64,000 nt of DNA from Candidatus Hydrogenedentota bacterium (GCA_013359265.1 JABWCD010000027.1:1-64000), one strand, 5' to 3'. Numbered from the stretch's first letter, positions 35,516-43,733 are shown. The notes: generated from the letters alone by a model not told the origin. Made by a program: numbers and translations.

Positions 35516-35773
35516 ATGAACAAACACATTATCATGTATTCGGGAGAGCTCTGCGGCGACTGCCAGCTCCTCAAAGCGTTTATGGAGGCGCGCGGCATTC
35601 CATATGAGAACCGCGACATCCGCGAGCACCCCGAGTTCGGCGAAGAGCTCCAGGCAAAGACTGGAAAACTGGGTGTGCCGTATCTCGTGATTGACGGGGA
35701 ATGGGTGCGCGGGTACGAACCCGGAAAGCCATTTTCGGAAGAGTTTGCCGAAAAGCTATTGGGACTGGCATAG
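35516..35773 (+). CDS. Glutaredoxin-like protein
   Basis: 85 residues. Thioredoxin-fold pattern with redox motif C13-G-D-C16 at the start of the first helix (IIMYSGELCGDCQLLKAFM) and a cis-Pro block GVPYLVIDGEWVRGYEP. Glutaredoxins reduce disulfides or mixed disulfides using glutathione or other low-molecular thiols. The Gly-Asp between the Cys residues differs from the classical CPYC. The gene lies 6 bases before the carbonic anhydrase gene, so the two are likely co-transcribed. Confidence 0.82.
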   Translation: MNKHIIMYSGELCGDCQLLKAFMEARGIPYENRDIREHPEFGEELQAKTGKLGVPYLVIDGEWVRGYEPGKPFSEEFAEKLLGLA

Positions 35774-35779
35774 CGCGCA

Positions 35780-36427
35780 ATGGAATCGCTCCAGCGACTG
35801 CTCGATAACAACCGTACGTGGGCCGAATCCGTGCGCCGGGCGCGCCCTGACTTTTTCCCTGCGCTCGCGCGACAGCAGCAGCCCGACTACTTGTGGATTG
35901 GCTGCGCGGACAGCCGCGTTCCCGCAAACGAGATCGTCGGCCTGCTCCCGGGCGAGCTGTTTGTGCATCGCAATGTTGCAAACCTCGTTGTTCACACCGA
36001 TCTGAACTGCCTGTCCGTACTGCAATACGCGGTCGAGGTATTGAAAGTGGAACATGTCATTGTGTGCGGGCACTACGGCTGCGGGGGCGTCGCCGCCGCG
36101 ATGGACGATCACGAACTGGGCTTGATCGACAACTGGTTGCGCCACATCCGCGATGTCCGCGCGCATCATGCGGACGAGCTGTGCGCGATCACCGACAAAG
36201 AGAAACGGGTCAATCGTCTCTGCGAATTGAATGTCATCGAACAGGCCCGCAATGTTTGCCGTACGAACATCGTCCAGAAGGCGTGGCGCCGCGGGCAGCC
36301 GCTGCAGGTGCACGGTTGGATATACGGCATTCAGGACGGCCTTCTAAACGACCTCGGATTGTGCGTTGCGGGCCCCGGAGACTTGGCGGAGGCGTACCGC
36401 ATCGCCGTCGCGCCGTTCGGCCAGTGA
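35780..36427 (+). CDS. can: Beta-class carbonic anhydrase
   Basis: 215 residues, interconverting CO2 and bicarbonate with a zinc ion in the cytoplasm. All active-site residues are visible: Cys42, Asp44 and Arg46 (CADSR), His98 and Cys101 (GHYGC). The length and the VEHVIVCGHYGCGGV block match E. coli Can. It follows the glutaredoxin-like gene by 6 bases. It supplies bicarbonate for carboxylases; nothing in the neighbourhood suggests a carboxysome. Confidence 0.95.
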   Translation: MESLQRLLDNNRTWAESVRRARPDFFPALARQQQPDYLWIGCADSRVPANEIVGLLPGELFVHRNVANLVVHTDLNCLSVLQYAVEVLKVEHVIVCGHYGCGGVAAAMDDHELGLIDNWLRHIRDVRAHHADELCAITDKEKRVNRLCELNVIEQARNVCRTNIVQKAWRRGQPLQVHGWIYGIQDGLLNDLGLCVAGPGDLAEAYRIAVAPFGQ

Positions 36428-36494
36428 AAATAACAACGGCGCGCAACGCAGTCGCGTGCGCGCCGTTTGATGCGGCGCAGTGCCGAATCGGCAG

Positions 36495-37280
36495 TTAGTT
36501 ATCTTTCTTCTCGGAACCTTCCGCTGGCGGCGTCGCGGGCGCGGGAGCGCCTTGCCCCAGCGCATCCGGGCGCGGACGCCCGCTGCCAAGGCCGCCATCG
36601 CGCGGGCCGCCACGGCCTTGGCGGAACCCGGGCATTTCTTTAAGCTTCGTCACTTGCTCCGCCGAAAGAATCTTCCCCAAGTCCGCTTCGAGCTTCGAGC
36701 GCAGTTCGGACATCTTTTGGCGCACCACGTCGCGATCGCCCGCGGCCGCTTCACGGGCCTTGCCGGACTCGCCGATAAAGCCCGCAACCGCATTCATCGC
36801 GTCGGTCTTAACCTTATCGTCCAATCCAAGCGCATTCAGCGAATTTACCATTCCGTCCCACTGGATGCTGTACGTGCCGAGCACGGCCAGCGCACTCGCC
36901 GTCTGTTCCGGCGTCAGGAATTCCTTAAGCTTGGCATCGAGTTTCGCGCGCTCGTCCGTAATAAGCTTGCGGTACGCTTCGCCACGCCCGCCGCCAGGGC
37001 CGCCTTGACCGCCGCCCGCCATTTGTCCGATCGCGGCTTTGGATAGCGCTTCGCGGGACGCCTTGTACGCGTCCGTCAACTGTTTCGTTTTCGCATCGTC
37101 CAGCGATAGGCTCTTCGCCACCGTTGCGGCCTGTGGTTCCCAGGCCTTCGCCAACTCTTCCATCCCCGGCAACCCCGGCAACCCGCCGGGACCACCCGGC
37201 GGCTGCGCAATTGCCGATAGGCCGAGCAGCCCCGCCGCGCCTATGACGGCCGCAATTCCCAAGATTCGATTCACGCGCAT
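36495..37280 (-). CDS. Exported Pro/Gly-rich protein with LTXXQ-like motifs
   Basis: 261 residues from ATG at 37280 (GGGAG seven bases ahead). A Sec signal occupies residues 1-26 (ending SAIAQ). A PPGGPGGLPGLPG stretch follows. The helical body contains LTPEQ (in KEFLTPEQTASAL) and LSAEQ (in ILSAEQVTKL), reminiscent of the LTXXQ motifs of CpxP/Spy-type periplasmic proteins. The C-terminus is a low-complexity Gly/Arg/Pro/Ala tail. A role as a periplasmic chaperone or stress sensor is possible but unproven. Convergent with the carbonic anhydrase gene. Confidence 0.65.
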   Translation of the reverse strand: MRVNRILGIAAVIGAAGLLGLSAIAQPPGGPGGLPGLPGMEELAKAWEPQAATVAKSLSLDDAKTKQLTDAYKASREALSKAAIGQMAGGGQGGPGGGRGEAYRKLITDERAKLDAKLKEFLTPEQTASALAVLGTYSIQWDGMVNSLNALGLDDKVKTDAMNAVAGFIGESGKAREAAAGDRDVVRQKMSELRSKLEADLGKILSAEQVTKLKEMPGFRQGRGGPRDGGLGSGRPRPDALGQGAPAPATPPAEGSEKKDN

Positions 37281-37429
37281 GTTGGTTCTCCCGATCTGGT
37301 TGTTCGATTTATCTGCAAGCGCCGCCGACCGAGACTGGATCGGCGCCGCGCGCACCCGATTTGACTTCACTCGGGCGACTCGCGCCAGAAAGCGCACCGT
37401 TACGTCAACACTAACACCGGCCCGTGCGA

Positions 37430-39142
37430 TTAGTTCCCTGAGACCCGGATGAACGACGCGTGTCCCTGGAACTCGATCGTTTGATTGTCCGACGCGAAGT
37501 TAGTATACGTGCCGTAAAGCGTATTCCCCGCCTTGCGCAAATTCCAAACGGTATTGCCAAAGAGGTCAACACCGCTTTCCCATGTCATGGTAATGTGGTT
37601 AGTGTCCGACACAGACCCGCCCACGGCGAACTGGCGGCGATTGGTCTCGCCACCGAGCCGCAGCGATCCCGTGCCCGTGATCGTATCGTCGGCGTTCACC
37701 GTGTCGATCGAGACCGCCGCCAACTGGCTGGCGCGATTTTCGGTTTGGTTTGTCGTTGAGGTGTCGAAGAAGGACGCCACGTAATTGCCGGGCAGCCCGC
37801 CGGCACTGCCAGATCGCCACTCCGCGTGGCCGCGGCTGACAAACGCGTCGCTTGCGTCAAACTGCGTATACGATCCAACAAGCACGCTGCCCGCCAGGCG
37901 CATCGACCACGCGAACCGCTCGCCGTTCCGAACCATGTCCATGGTCAACCGGTTTCCGACGATCGTGCCGTTTTCGATCGTATAATTTACGAATGCGGGC
38001 GAGGACGCGGTTTCCTCGAGCACGCGCACAGTACCGCTCAGCGAGTTGCCGCTAATAGTTACGCCCGACATAGCCATCACATAGTCCGCAAAGAGATTGC
38101 CCGCCGCCGCCGAATCGCCAAAGGAGGTTATCCAGTCGCGATCAAACTGCGCAGGCGTGGCATCGCCCGCCTCGAACCACGTCGCGTGGCCGAATCGAAC
38201 GATCTGGCTCTCGTCGTTGAATTGGCCGTATGCCGCGGCGATGACGTCCCCGCTGTGGTACCCGAACCAGTCGACCTCGCCGTTTTCCGGCGTAAAGTCC
38301 ACGAAGCTGAATCGTGTTTGAGTACCGCTCGACGATCCCGCTCCGACGTCGAACGCGAACTCCTGCGACGTTCCCGTCGAGCGTTGTTCCACATAGGAGC
38401 CCAGTCCCGATATTACGTTGTCTGCCACGGCAAGCGTGGCAACTGCCGTGCGATCGCGGGGAGCGAACCCCGCCCCAACACCGAACTTGTCGCCGAATGC
38501 CGCGGCCCACGACGCGTTCAGGTCGACTGCTCCGGCGGGGTACCACAGCGCGTGGCCGGAGCGCTGAACGACGAGATTGGCATCCCGTTCCGCGTACATG
38601 CCGACGAGCCGTGAATCCGCGATGCGCAGGTACCACGTTGGATTGTTGGCGAACACTCCGCTCGTGCCGCTCAGTGTCAGCGTCGCCTCGTTATTGTTCG
38701 CGGTACCGTTCGCGGTGATGCTCAGCGGTTCGGCATCGAAGGCGATCGAACCTGAATTGTAAAAGCGCACCATGGCGCCATTTCCCGTCAGCGCGTCGTC
38801 GTTCCGCGTGATCGCAATGTGCATTGCGTACTGCCGCCGGCCCGTCCCGACGGGCAAATCGTCGCCGTAGCTCGCGATCCACGTGCCGACGAACCGCGCG
38901 TCTCCGTTGCCGCCTCCGCCGCCACCGTCGTCACCGCCGCCATCGCCACCCCCGTCACCACCCCCGTCGCCGCCGCCATCCCCGGTTCCGTCATCGCCGC
39001 CGTCATCCGGATTGTCCGGCGTATCATCGCCCGCGACGGGCTGATTCAGCTTAATACCGCCGTCGTTGTGGCACGCAATGGACAACAACGAAAACCCGGT
39101 AAGTATCAATGCGGCAGCCAATGCGTAGCAATTAAGGCGCAC
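37430..39142 (-). CDS. Large lipoprotein with Asp/Gly linker and four ~130-residue repeats
   Basis: 570 residues. The start is GTG at 39142, fixed by AAGGAG with 6-base spacing. The signal ends LLSIAC, with Cys as the likely lipidated residue. Residues ~40-80 are a linker of DGGGD-type repeats. The rest consists of four homologous beta units. Each opens with a W/Y-x-A/T-S/A-F/Y-G/F-D element (TWIASYGDD, SWAAAFGDK, DWITSFGDS, NYVASFFDT) and closes with a GHAxW/F element (GHALW, GHATW, GHAEW, GHASF). The units look like lipocalin-like or avidin-like barrels. It would be displayed on the envelope. No family recognised. Confidence 0.75.
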   Translation of the reverse strand: MRLNCYALAAALILTGFSLLSIACHNDGGIKLNQPVAGDDTPDNPDDGGDDGTGDGGGDGGGDGGGDGGGDDGGGGGGNGDARFVGTWIASYGDDLPVGTGRRQYAMHIAITRNDDALTGNGAMVRFYNSGSIAFDAEPLSITANGTANNNEATLTLSGTSGVFANNPTWYLRIADSRLVGMYAERDANLVVQRSGHALWYPAGAVDLNASWAAAFGDKFGVGAGFAPRDRTAVATLAVADNVISGLGSYVEQRSTGTSQEFAFDVGAGSSSGTQTRFSFVDFTPENGEVDWFGYHSGDVIAAAYGQFNDESQIVRFGHATWFEAGDATPAQFDRDWITSFGDSAAAGNLFADYVMAMSGVTISGNSLSGTVRVLEETASSPAFVNYTIENGTIVGNRLTMDMVRNGERFAWSMRLAGSVLVGSYTQFDASDAFVSRGHAEWRSGSAGGLPGNYVASFFDTSTTNQTENRASQLAAVSIDTVNADDTITGTGSLRLGGETNRRQFAVGGSVSDTNHITMTWESGVDLFGNTVWNLRKAGNTLYGTYTNFASDNQTIEFQGHASFIRVSGN

Positions 39143-39401
39143 AAATGACTCCTTATTGGGATCCGATCCGCGTCCAAGTCGACCGGTTCGGAGCGCTTCA
39201 GTATACAGGCAGCAAAGCGATTTCAATACTCGCCGAGACTCCGCTACACGCGCTTGCCCGTGGGTCCGTTTGCGTCGCGTTCGTCTTAAAGGTCCTTCCC
39301 AAGGCGGCCACCCCGAGTACTACACGCGTTCTAACGGAGAAAGGTTGACGTCCGGTCCGTTGCGCGCATTCCGGAAAACGACTATCGTGCTGCCCGCAGC
39401 C

Positions 39402-40178
39402 ATGCAGAACACAACCCTCAAGTCATCGGTTGGCACATTGCCGTGGGCGCGGCGGACTCTCGGTGCGCTCGGCGCCTCGGATCGGTTGGCGCTCGCCGGC
39501 CAGGCGATTCGGCTGCAGGGCTTCCTTGCTTCTAGCCTGCTGTTTCGCCGAAATCGCATCCGCATCGACATCGCCGAGATTCGGACACCGGACTCGGCAC
39601 TCGCACGCAAGGCCGCGGACCTCTGTGCGGCGGTGTCCCCCGAACAATTGGTAAACCACTGCTGCCGCGCCTACCTTTGGTCACGACTGTTTGCAGATGC
39701 CTACGGAATTACCTTCGACGACGAGTTGCTTTACGCCGCGTGCATGCTGCACGACCTTGGACTGACCTCCGCCTATGACAACTGCGCGCGCCACGGCGAG
39801 TGTTTCACGCTCGACAGCGTGGAAGGGGCGAGTGCCTGGGCAAAGGATGCGGGTTGGGACGCGGCACGGCAGGATGCCCTTGCGGAAGCGATCCTTCTTC
39901 ACATGAACGTCAAGGTTGGCATCGAACAGGGTGCGGAAGCGCACTTGCTCCACGAAGCGGCGGGACTCGACTGCCTCGGTCTGCGCGCATGGGAAATCGA
40001 ACGCGCAACGCGCGACGCCGTCGTCTCCCGCCACCCACGGGACCGGTTCAAGCCGTTTTTGATCGAGACGTTTTCCGCGCAAGCACGCAAGCGGCCCAAC
40101 TGCCGTGCCGCGTTTCTTATTCGGTATCTCTTGTTCCGCCCCATGATTCGGCTCGCCCCCTTCGCCGACGCGCCGTAG
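39402..40178 (+). CDS. HD-domain hydrolase, cyanamide-hydratase-like
   Basis: 258 residues from ATG at 39402 (no clear Shine-Dalgarno; the frame is open upstream). The metal-binding layout reads VNHCCRAYLW for the first His, LLYAACMLHDLGLT for the His-Asp pair, then LLHMNVKVG with a further His and EAHLLHEAAGLDCLG with the distal Asp. This order and the N-H-C-x-R-x-Y block resemble fungal and bacterial cyanamide-hydratase-type HD proteins. The substrate is unknown. It precedes an alpha/beta hydrolase gene by 19 bases. Confidence 0.72.
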   Translation: MQNTTLKSSVGTLPWARRTLGALGASDRLALAGQAIRLQGFLASSLLFRRNRIRIDIAEIRTPDSALARKAADLCAAVSPEQLVNHCCRAYLWSRLFADAYGITFDDELLYAACMLHDLGLTSAYDNCARHGECFTLDSVEGASAWAKDAGWDAARQDALAEAILLHMNVKVGIEQGAEAHLLHEAAGLDCLGLRAWEIERATRDAVVSRHPRDRFKPFLIETFSAQARKRPNCRAAFLIRYLLFRPMIRLAPFADAP

Positions 40179-40197
40179 AAAGCCAACGTCTGTCACG

Positions 40198-41091
40198 ATG
40201 CCCAGTAAAGCCTTCGAGACTCTCGTCGCGATGCAGCGCGCGCGCCGCCCTCAGCGTGACGCGAGTGTCGAGAATCTCCGTGATCGGTTTGAAAGCATGG
40301 TCCCGCTTCTGGGTCCGCCACCGGACGGCGTAACGATCGAACCGGGCACGATCGCAAACCTTCGAGCGGAGCGGTTCATCCCCTCAGGCGCGCACTCCGA
40401 TTCGATTGTTATGTTCTTGCACGGCGGCGGATATTGCATTGGCTCGCTGAACACGCACCGGTGTTTCGCGGCGAACCTCGCGGAATGCGCGGGTGTATCG
40501 CTCGTTTCCATCGAGTATCGCCTCGCGCCGGAGCATACGTTCCCCGCGGCGGTCGACGACGCGATTACGGCGTATCGCGGTTTACTGCGCGACGGATACG
40601 CCGCGCACCGCATCGTGGTCGGCGGCGACAGCGCGGGAGGGGGATTGGCGTTGGCCGCGATCGCCGCGCTACGCGACGCGCGCGACCCGCTCCCGGCCGC
40701 GGCGTTCGCCCTTTCGCCGTGGACCGATCTCGCCCATACCGGCGCTTCGATTGACTCGCGCGCGGCGGCCGATCCCATGATCCAGCCGTGGGAATTGCGC
40801 GGATTCGCGGACCGCTACCTCAATGGGAGCGATCCTCGCAACTCCCGTGCATCGCCGTTATACGGCGACTTTCACGGTTACCCGCCACTGCTTATTCACG
40901 TCGGCGGCGCCGAAATCCTGCGCGACGATTCGACGCGCCTCGTCCAACGCGCCAAGGACGCGGGCGTCGAAGTCACGTTTCGGCTCGATCCTGACATGAT
41001 TCACGTCTGGCATTTCTTCTCCACGCTTATACCCGAAGGCGCGCAAGCGCTTCGCGAAGTGGGCGAGTGGGTCCAACGAAAGCTTGCGTAG
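40198..41091 (+). CDS. Alpha/beta hydrolase fold-3 (hormone-sensitive-lipase family) esterase
   Basis: 297 residues. HSL-family features are the oxyanion motif HGGGY, the nucleophile elbow GDSAGGG with catalytic Ser, and, late in the protein, ILRDDS with the acid and MIHVWHFF with the His. These enzymes hydrolyse esters of short to medium acyl chains in the cytoplasm. No signal peptide. It is 19 bases downstream of the HD-domain gene and 134 bases upstream of the class III aminotransferase gene. Confidence 0.88.
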   Translation: MPSKAFETLVAMQRARRPQRDASVENLRDRFESMVPLLGPPPDGVTIEPGTIANLRAERFIPSGAHSDSIVMFLHGGGYCIGSLNTHRCFAANLAECAGVSLVSIEYRLAPEHTFPAAVDDAITAYRGLLRDGYAAHRIVVGGDSAGGGLALAAIAALRDARDPLPAAAFALSPWTDLAHTGASIDSRAAADPMIQPWELRGFADRYLNGSDPRNSRASPLYGDFHGYPPLLIHVGGAEILRDDSTRLVQRAKDAGVEVTFRLDPDMIHVWHFFSTLIPEGAQALREVGEWVQRKLA

Positions 41092-41225
41092 GCACCACAC
41101 ACCGTCGTCGTGCCGGCATTGCATCCCCGTGAACTCCGCTGCCTCCGAGCTGTCACAATAGCCTCCCAACCTTTACGCCCTCCTCGCACCGTGCCGCTGC
41201 CTTCTATTAGAATCGGCCAATAACC

Positions 41226-42584
41226 ATGAACGATCCGCTCGATAGCCTCCGCTCCGAAGGTGACCTCAACATTTCGCCGCGCCGTGCCTCCTGGGCGTTG
41301 TCATCAATCGACCGCGACACGCAGGCGATTCTTGACGAAGATGCGCGCTACTTCCTGCACCAGTCCCTTTCAACTCCGTGCCTCAACGCGATCGTCGAGT
41401 GCGACGGCATCTACCTCATCGATGCGCAGGGCCACCGCATCATGGACTTCCACGGAAACAACGTTCACCAAGTCGGTTACCGCAATCAGAGGGTGATGGA
41501 CGCGGTTCGCGAACAACTTGAAACACTTCCGTTCTGCCCGCGACGCTACACCAACGCCCCGGCAATCGCGCTGGCGAAGAAGCTCGCCCAACTTGCCCCC
41601 GGGGATCTCAATAAGGTGCTCTTTGCACCCGGCGGGACGAGCGCAATCGGTATCGCGCTCAAGCTGGCGCGCGCCGCGACCGGACGATTCAAAACAATCT
41701 CGATGTGGGAATCGTTCCATGGTGCTTCGCTCGACGCGATCTCCCTCGGCGGCGAGGCCATTTTCAGGCGTGGCGCCGGACCATTACTTCCCGGCGCGGA
41801 GCACGTGCCGCCGCCCGACCCAACACACTGCCCGTTCGGATGCGGCGCGACGTGTACGCTCAGGTGCGCGGACTACATCGAGTACGTCTTGGAAAAGGAA
41901 GGCGACGTGGCTGCGGTCATTGCAGAGACCGTGCGCAGCGCACCATTCGTACCCCCACGCGAATACTGGCAGAGAGTGCGCGCAGCCTGTGATCGGCACG
42001 GCGCATTGCTCATTCTCGATGAGATTCCAACCTGCCTCGGCCGCACCGGCCGCATGTTCGCGTGCGAACACTACGACGTTGTGCCCGACATATTGGTCAT
42101 CGGAAAAGGCCTGGGTGGCGGCGTAATGCCGATTGCCGCGGTTATTGCACGCGACAAACTGAACGTCGCCGGAGACCGCGCGCTTGGCCATTATACGCAC
42201 GAGAAGAACCCCGTAGCGTGTGTTGCGGGGCTAGCAACTCTCGAATTCATAGAGGCCGCCGGCCTGCTCCGACGGACGCTGGAACTTGGCGCGTACGCCC
42301 TTGAGAGAATGCGCGCGTTGAAAGAGTGTCACCGCATCGTTGGCGATGTGCGCGGCATCGGATTGATGCTCGGGATGGAGCTTGTCCGCGATGGCGACCG
42401 CACGTCGCCCGCGACTTCCGAGGCCGAAGACGTCATGTATCGCGCCCTGTCAAGGGGGCTAAGCTTCAAAATCACGATGGGAAATATCTTGACGCTGACG
42501 CCGCCGCTGACCATCTCGCGGGAAGAATTGGATCGCGCGTTCGACATCCTCGATGCGTGCCTTCGCGACACAGCGCGTGGGTGA
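41226..42584 (+). CDS. Class III aminotransferase-fold PLP enzyme, resembling (R)-1-hydroxy-2-aminoethylphosphonate ammonia-lyase (PbfA)
   Basis: 452 residues of PLP fold-type I subgroup II. Schiff-base Lys294 lies in VIGKGLGGGVMP and the preceding ILDEIPTCLGRTG holds the cofactor Asp. Distinctive blocks FHGNNVHQVGYRN, FCPRRYTNAPA, LFAPGGTSAIGIALK and SMWESFHGASLDAISLGGEA fit my recollection of the PbfA group, which removes ammonia from hydroxylated aminoethylphosphonate to give phosphonoacetaldehyde. Related lyases act on ethanolamine phosphate. A Cys-rich insertion (CPFGCGATCTLRC) could bind metal. No phosphonatase (PhnX) or phosphonoacetaldehyde dehydrogenase gene lies nearby, so the assignment is tentative. 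Confidence 0.62.
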   Translation: MNDPLDSLRSEGDLNISPRRASWALSSIDRDTQAILDEDARYFLHQSLSTPCLNAIVECDGIYLIDAQGHRIMDFHGNNVHQVGYRNQRVMDAVREQLETLPFCPRRYTNAPAIALAKKLAQLAPGDLNKVLFAPGGTSAIGIALKLARAATGRFKTISMWESFHGASLDAISLGGEAIFRRGAGPLLPGAEHVPPPDPTHCPFGCGATCTLRCADYIEYVLEKEGDVAAVIAETVRSAPFVPPREYWQRVRAACDRHGALLILDEIPTCLGRTGRMFACEHYDVVPDILVIGKGLGGGVMPIAAVIARDKLNVAGDRALGHYTHEKNPVACVAGLATLEFIEAAGLLRRTLELGAYALERMRALKECHRIVGDVRGIGLMLGMELVRDGDRTSPATSEAEDVMYRALSRGLSFKITMGNILTLTPPLTISREELDRAFDILDACLRDTARG

Positions 42585-42867
42585 CTTGCCCGCCGGAATC
42601 GTTTTCCCGCACCGTGTGCGACGCACTGCGCGCGGGATGTGCGGAAGCACGGATGGCCTTTGTTTATAGGGGCGATCGCGATGCCCGCGAAATCGCTCGC
42701 GATGGAACACGGAGTGTGCGCGGCATGATCGGTCGCAACGCGCCGCGCATGAGCGGGAGATCGCATACATCAGAAAAAACTGGAGTCGAATCGCGTTCTC
42801 AACGCGCTTCCGGTGTCGCCGCGGAATCCCGTTACCCGATGAAAAGAAATTTTTCCAGAAAAAATAC

Positions 42868-42896
42868 TTGTATTTTTCTTCAAAGCATGATAAAAG
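42868..42896 (+). promoter_or_regulatory. Candidate promoter with overlapping A/T-rich inverted repeat
   Basis: TTGTAT (42868-42873), a 17-base spacer and TAAAAG (42891-42896) form a moderate -35/-10 pair in an island far richer in A/T than its surroundings. An inverted repeat AGAAAAAATAC / GTATTTTTCT (about 42858-42880, one extra A) overlaps the -35. Transcription would start near 42903 and run toward the 31-residue peptide gene. Confidence 0.45.
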
Positions 42897-43127
42897 TTTA
42901 GTCGGATGTTGCAAGGTTGAGCGAAATCAACTACAGCAACCGAACAGTTGGATGAGCGAAAAAGACGGCGCGCGAGCGGATCGCGAGTCGCAACCGTACA
43001 GTTGAATCAATGGTCTTCGCGAGCGCGAGACGGCCGCAAGCGCGAAAAAAATGAGCGCCCGGCAGTGAAACCAATCGTTCTCGATAAGACCTCAATTTCG
43101 CCCCGGTGGCGTCCCAAATCATCTCTT

Positions 43128-43145
43128 CGCGGAACGCGTTCCGCG
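43128..43145. repeat. 18-bp perfect palindrome
   Basis: CGCGGAACGCGTTCCGCG is its own reverse complement and lies in a non-coding stretch. It could be a dimeric regulator site, or a cruciform/hairpin within the proposed long transcript. No second copy was noticed in the window. Confidence 0.7.
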
Positions 43146-43343
43146 CCAATTCATACGAGCCGCCGTGGGCAAGACAAAGAGACGATTCGCACGGGTTCGG
43201 CGAACCAGGGGGCATGACGTATGGGGCGTCATCCAAGATCGCCGGAACGCGCCGCCCAAGCGCGGCATCCCAATTCGGGAAATCCAGACAGTGCGTTTCC
43301 CAGTTCCCGTTGCACCCGGGGGCTGAGAACATAGACCAGTAGA

Positions 43344-43457
43344 GCCATACCGGGCCGAAAGCCCGATGGTCATATTCCCGTAGGCACCTGCGGGAATGAG
43401 CGCCGGATATGGCATAGCCACCCGTGGTGGCTTAGTGACACCAGGCCGGTGCTGGTG
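43344..43457 (+). ncRNA. Structured RNA element or REP-like palindrome cluster ahead of a 31-residue peptide gene
   Basis: Four consecutive stem-loops end 13 bases before the Shine-Dalgarno of the peptide gene. Hairpin 1 pairs GCCAT(43344-43348)/ATGGT plus CGGGC/GCCCG around a CGAAA loop. Hairpin 2 is ATTCCCG/CGGGAAT (43374-43397). Hairpin 3 is AGCCACC/GGTGGCT (43416-43432). Hairpin 4 is CACCAG/CTGGTG (43439-43457). GCCATA (43344-43349) can alternatively pair with TATGGC (43408-43413), which is incompatible with the base of hairpin 1. This is the layout of a two-state leader. It matches no riboswitch class I know. A cluster of repetitive extragenic palindromes is the main alternative. Confidence 0.5.
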
Positions 43458-43485
43458 GAAGAGCTCAAAAAAAGGAGAGCTAAGA

Positions 43486-43581
43486 ATGGCAGCGAAGAAG
43501 AAAGCAGCGAAGAAGAAAGCGGCCCCGAAGAAAGCGGCGAAGAAGCCCGCGAAGAAGAAAGCCGCCAAGAAGAAGAAGTAG
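43486..43581 (+). CDS. 31-residue Lys/Ala-rich histone-H1-like peptide
   Basis: The ATG at 43486 is preceded by AAAGGAG with 8-base spacing, one of the best ribosome sites in the window. The product is built only of Met, Ala, Lys and Pro in KKxA/AAKK repeats (16 Lys), like the C-terminal tails of histone-H1-like and AlgP-type proteins. It would bind DNA or RNA through charge. The structured element at 43344-43457 lies directly upstream and a strong terminator closes the unit at 43733. The short length is not due to a visible frameshift. The frame extends upstream to 43396 without a ribosome site. Confidence 0.72.
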   Translation: MAAKKKAAKKKAAPKKAAKKPAKKKAAKKKK

Positions 43582-43694
43582 TTCTTCTATTCTTCGTAAC
43601 TGAAGGGCTCCGCCGTCAGCGGTCGGCCGGCTGCACCAGCTAGGCGGATTGGAGCAGTAGGCGGCGGTGCCCGGTCAGTGAGTCTGTTGTTCTT

Positions 43695-43733
43695 GCACGT
43701 TAGGTTACCCTAGGGGCCTGACGTGCTTTTTTT
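43695..43733 (+). terminator. Intrinsic terminator of the peptide transcript
   Basis: Stem GCACGT-T-AGG / CCT-G-ACGTGC (10 bp with one T-G pair) followed directly by seven T (43727-43733). This is the clearest rho-independent terminator in the window and sits 114 bases after the peptide stop codon. Confidence 0.9.

Larger units (their letters stand above)
42585..43485. other. 901-bp gene-free, hairpin-rich region upstream of a 31-residue peptide gene
   Basis: No frame here is supported by a ribosome site. The region contains an AT-rich promoter-like patch (42868-42896) and a short hairpin GTTGA...TCAAC (42916-42931). It also has two near-identical 18-mers (42936-42953 and 42990-43007, two differences), an 18-bp perfect palindrome (43128-43145) and a run of four stem-loops (43344-43457). 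Read together with the following peptide gene and terminator, it may be one transcript of ~830 nt. A minus-strand frame (43332-42931) has protein-like composition but no start signal. Confidence 0.5.

Noticed and set aside
38900-39035. GC-rich tandem CCGCCG/ACC tract that could suggest a CRISPR or VNTR
   Set aside because: It is the coding sequence of the Asp/Gly linker in the four-repeat lipoprotein; there are no unique spacers.
42931-43332. Minus-strand open frame of 133 residues (opening further upstream to about 43425) with protein-like composition
   Set aside because: It has no ribosome site. It lies across the hairpin cluster and palindrome, and its open state could be a by-product of GC-rich inverted repeats. 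It remains possible that it is a gene remnant.
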